A stretch of 33,224 nt of DNA, taken from positions 1 to 33,224 of the forward strand of contig JBNGIQ010009189.1 in NCBI GenBank assembly GCA_049999765.1, given 5' to 3'. Below the pieces are notes generated by a model that had not been told where the DNA came from, did no database searches, and worked only from the letters and a program-made list of their open reading frames with translations. Positions 31,553 through 33,224 of this stretch are shown piece by piece. Every line of letters starts with the position of its first letter. Position 1 is the first letter of the stretch. A program made the translations under genes and the position numbers. This DNA comes from Phaeoceros laevis. Lineage: Eukaryota; Anthocerotophyta; Anthocerotopsida; Notothyladales.

Positions 31553-32206
31553 CAGTTGACCCTCGATATAGGTTACGCCTTGGGGTAGCGATTGGCGTAA
31601 CATATAACAAGGTGTAACATGTACCAAACTCGATATTTTTCAAGAATTAAAAATCCTAAAAATCAATAAAATAAATAAATATTCAAAATCCATATAAAGC
31701 TCAAAAATAAACAGGCCTAAAGAACCGAGTTTGTGGAGCCTGTTTGATACCATTTTGCACAAGAACTGAGTTAGTGGAGCATGTTTCATACCACTTTGCA
31801 CATCTCTGAATATATCTCGCACTTCAGCATGGCTTCGCACTTCAGCAAGGCTTCGCGCTTCAGCATGAAGCACTCGAGCTCAGGGCTTCGTACTTCTCAT
31901 GGCTTCCCGCTTGTTTGGAGCACTCGAGCTTAGGGCTTCACACTTGGACTTGTTAGTTAGGGATTGAAGAAACTCCACGTATGCCATTCCACGGACTCCA
32001 CCTTACATACGCCACTCCATGCATGGCTCCAACTCACATATAACCTATAATGATTTGGACTCATGCACTTTGTGGTGACCTATTTTTTTATAAAGACAAC
32101 AAATAACAAATAATAACTTATAGGCCTTGGTCCCAACAAGGGGGGAGCGCACGGCGTAACATGAATCGAGAAATAACCTCTGGTAACCTATACTGAGGGC
32201 CGACTG
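31553..32206. mobile_element. Non-autonomous pogo/Tc1-mariner-like DNA transposon, 654 bp
   Basis: The ends are inverted: CAGTTGACCCTCGATATAGG at 31553 and, read on the minus strand from 32206, CAGTCGGCCCTCAGTATAGG; both continue TTAC. They differ at four of about 24 positions. A TA dinucleotide flanks each end (31551-31552 and 32207-32208), the target duplication of Tc1/mariner elements, and CAGT.G.CCCTC ends resemble pogo-type families. The interior is AT-rich and holds tandem repeats but no transposase. Unit A of the peptide family has the corresponding stretch without the element (CTGGGTACTGTCC at 24676-24688), so the insertion came after the unit was duplicated, or was lost from A. Confidence 0.75.
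31720..31801. repeat. Two tandem copies of a 41-bp unit inside the transposon
   Basis: AAGAACCGAGTTTGTGGAGC through CCATTTTGCAC (31720-31760) recurs at 31761-31801 with several substitutions. It is followed by about three copies of a GGCTTCGCACTTCAGCA unit (31815-31866). Confidence 0.8.
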
Positions 32207-32208
32207 TA

Positions 32209-32510
32209 CCGTCCTTTCCACGTCAAAAGCAATGTATCCGGAAGGAGCGAGTTGTGGTTCGTTTTTTGTGTGCGGCGAAGCAGGTTTCATAGAAAGAAGG
32301 CCAGCCCAAAGGCAAAAGGGCGCAAGTTTAAAAACAAAAAAGAAAAGGCCCGCCGATGACGCACTGGCCAGCATGGATCCACGTCACCTATGCTGTCAGC
32401 TATATAAACCATTGCACAGGCTCCGGTAGGAAGTACGGCCGCAGTCCTACAATTGAGCTCCTTGCTTGCTACAGCTAGCATTCAATTTCCAGGCTTGGCC
32501 TGCTCTGGCT
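32209..32510 (+). promoter_or_regulatory. Peptide-family unit D promoter and 5' leader
   Basis: Similarity with units A and C resumes right after the transposon (GTCCTTTCCACGTCAAAAGC) and includes GGAGCGAGTTGTGGTTC, GTGTGCGGCGAAGC, a CCACGTCACC site and TATATAAA (32401-32408). The TATA box is 110 bases before the ATG. The part of the unit upstream of the transposon (31488-31550) is displaced by 654 bp from its normal position. Confidence 0.75.
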
Positions 32511-33119
32511 ATGGCGGCATCCATTGACAGCACAAGTAGGCGCCTCGTGGTGGTGCTGGCCACCTTGTTGTTGGTGGCCGGAATGCTGCTCGCATCCGGC
32601 CCCCGCACTGCTACTGCACAAGGGACACCGCCACCCGGTCCGTCACTCACCGACTGTATCGCTATAGTCGACGCATCATCGGATCTATCTACACTCTTTG
32701 AAGCCTTCGTTAGTGAAGTTACCAGCACCGAGACGGCTATACAGGTGAGTCATTGCTTCAAGGACCCAACGTGCATCAAGTTTATACTGTGAGCTAATAT
32801 AATCTGACCACGCGCAAACGCTGCCACATTGTTTGCTTGCTCGATTCAAGAGTTACAGCTGCTGGCTTCCCTTTATAATTAAGCCTGTTAATGCATCTCC
32901 AATATTTTCTGTTAATTAGCTGTAGTGGAAACTGAATGACTTGGATGGCCATACATAGATCAGGATATATAGCTAGTGCTAACCGCACAATTAGTGCTGC
33001 CTCAACTTCTGAAACTGATAGAAGTTACATCGGTGTGTGGGTGCATGCAGTTAGTATGCGTATCGGATCCAGAAGCGACGGACCGATTGTGGAGGGCAGG
33101 CTGCTGCTGCTGCTATTGA
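32511..33119 (+). CDS. Small secreted cysteine-containing peptide, family copy D
   Basis: Exon 1 (32511-32744) and exon 2 (33051-33119) join in phase 0 over a 306-bp GT-AG intron and encode 100 residues. The signal peptide (1-37) is nearly the same as in copy C. The mature part starts with a Pro-rich segment (GTPPPGP). It has Cys in LTDCIAIVD (shared as ADCMAV with copy A) and at the exon 2 start (LVCVSD), then ends in a CCCC run before a final Tyr. The CTG/TGC repeat at the 3' end of exon 2 gives the four Cys and may be unstable. Placing exon 2 here rests on the conserved acceptor (GCATGCAG) and on the matching phase. The family and function are unknown; secretion is inferred from the signal peptide. 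Confidence 0.62.
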
Positions 33120-33224
33120 GGGAGTACTAACAGGATGCATAAATATGTAGGACGCTCAGAGTCTCGGGACCTTATGTATGCATTTGGCTTGGATTGCATA
33201 GTAGGATCACTGTGGAGGCTGTGT

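Noticed and set aside
24200-33224. Possibility that the repeat cluster is a CRISPR-like array or centromeric satellite
   Set aside because: Units are about 1 kb, contain a promoter and a two-exon gene, and are spaced irregularly. The genome is plant nuclear, so CRISPR does not apply.

Overview
The window is nuclear DNA of a land plant. Evidence: GT-AG introns of about 60-340 bp, a plant-type initiator tRNA-Met, a PLS-class PPR gene, a SURNod19 protein, an RPAP2/RIMA-type phosphatase and a plant PEX16. The PPR style (four linker insertions of the LAxKEED type) reminds me of ferns and other seed-free plants. That is an impression from memory, and I do not assign a species.

Left part (1-23 kb) is gene-dense with compact introns. 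In order: a doubtful minus-strand ORF (1000-1521); a receptor kinase with a ricin-like and a DUF642-like ectodomain (1810-4427, +); a secreted SURNod19 protein (4883-6670, -); a 1018-residue PPR protein ending in E motifs without a DYW domain (7359-10415, -); a doubtful two-exon small membrane protein (11216-11505, -); an EF-hand protein (11707-12162, -); an RPAP2-like CTD phosphatase (12559-14539, -); 1.5 kb of debris with PPR/DYW fragments in opposite orientations and a retropepsin-like remnant (14.8-16.0 kb); proteasome subunit alpha-5 (16062-17482, -) divergent over 151 bp from the rRNA-processing factor ESF1 (17634-20602, +); and the peroxisome biogenesis gene PEX16 (20904-22938, +), with a 10-base assembly gap in intron 6. 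A small unrecognised minus-strand gene with a frameshift follows (23542-23984).

Right part (24.3-33.2 kb) is repeat-rich. After the initiator tRNA-Met come four partial or complete copies of one repeat unit. Each has a conserved promoter (ACGTCA site and TATATAAA box), and complete copies have a two-exon gene for a small secreted cysteine-containing peptide. Copies C (27258-27881) and D (32511-33119) are intact. A (25006-25227) has an early stop and no exon 2. B (25487-25710) is promoter only. Promoter, 5' leader, signal peptide, intron and 3' flank are nearly the same between copies, while both mature-peptide segments differ strongly. Conserved non-coding DNA around hypervariable coding DNA is the most unusual signal in the window and points to diversifying selection on a secreted peptide family.

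The same region holds a 654-bp non-autonomous pogo-like DNA transposon with TA target duplication inside the copy D promoter, a sorbitol-dehydrogenase-like pseudogene fragment, another two-exon secreted protein gene (30306-30939), a duplicated minisatellite block and several short tandem duplications.

The housekeeping genes belong to separate pathways (proteolysis, ribosome assembly, peroxisome assembly, Pol II regulation). Only PAE1 and ESF1 look coupled, through a shared short promoter with a telo-box. All exon boundaries were placed by eye from splice sites, reading frame and remembered family sequences.
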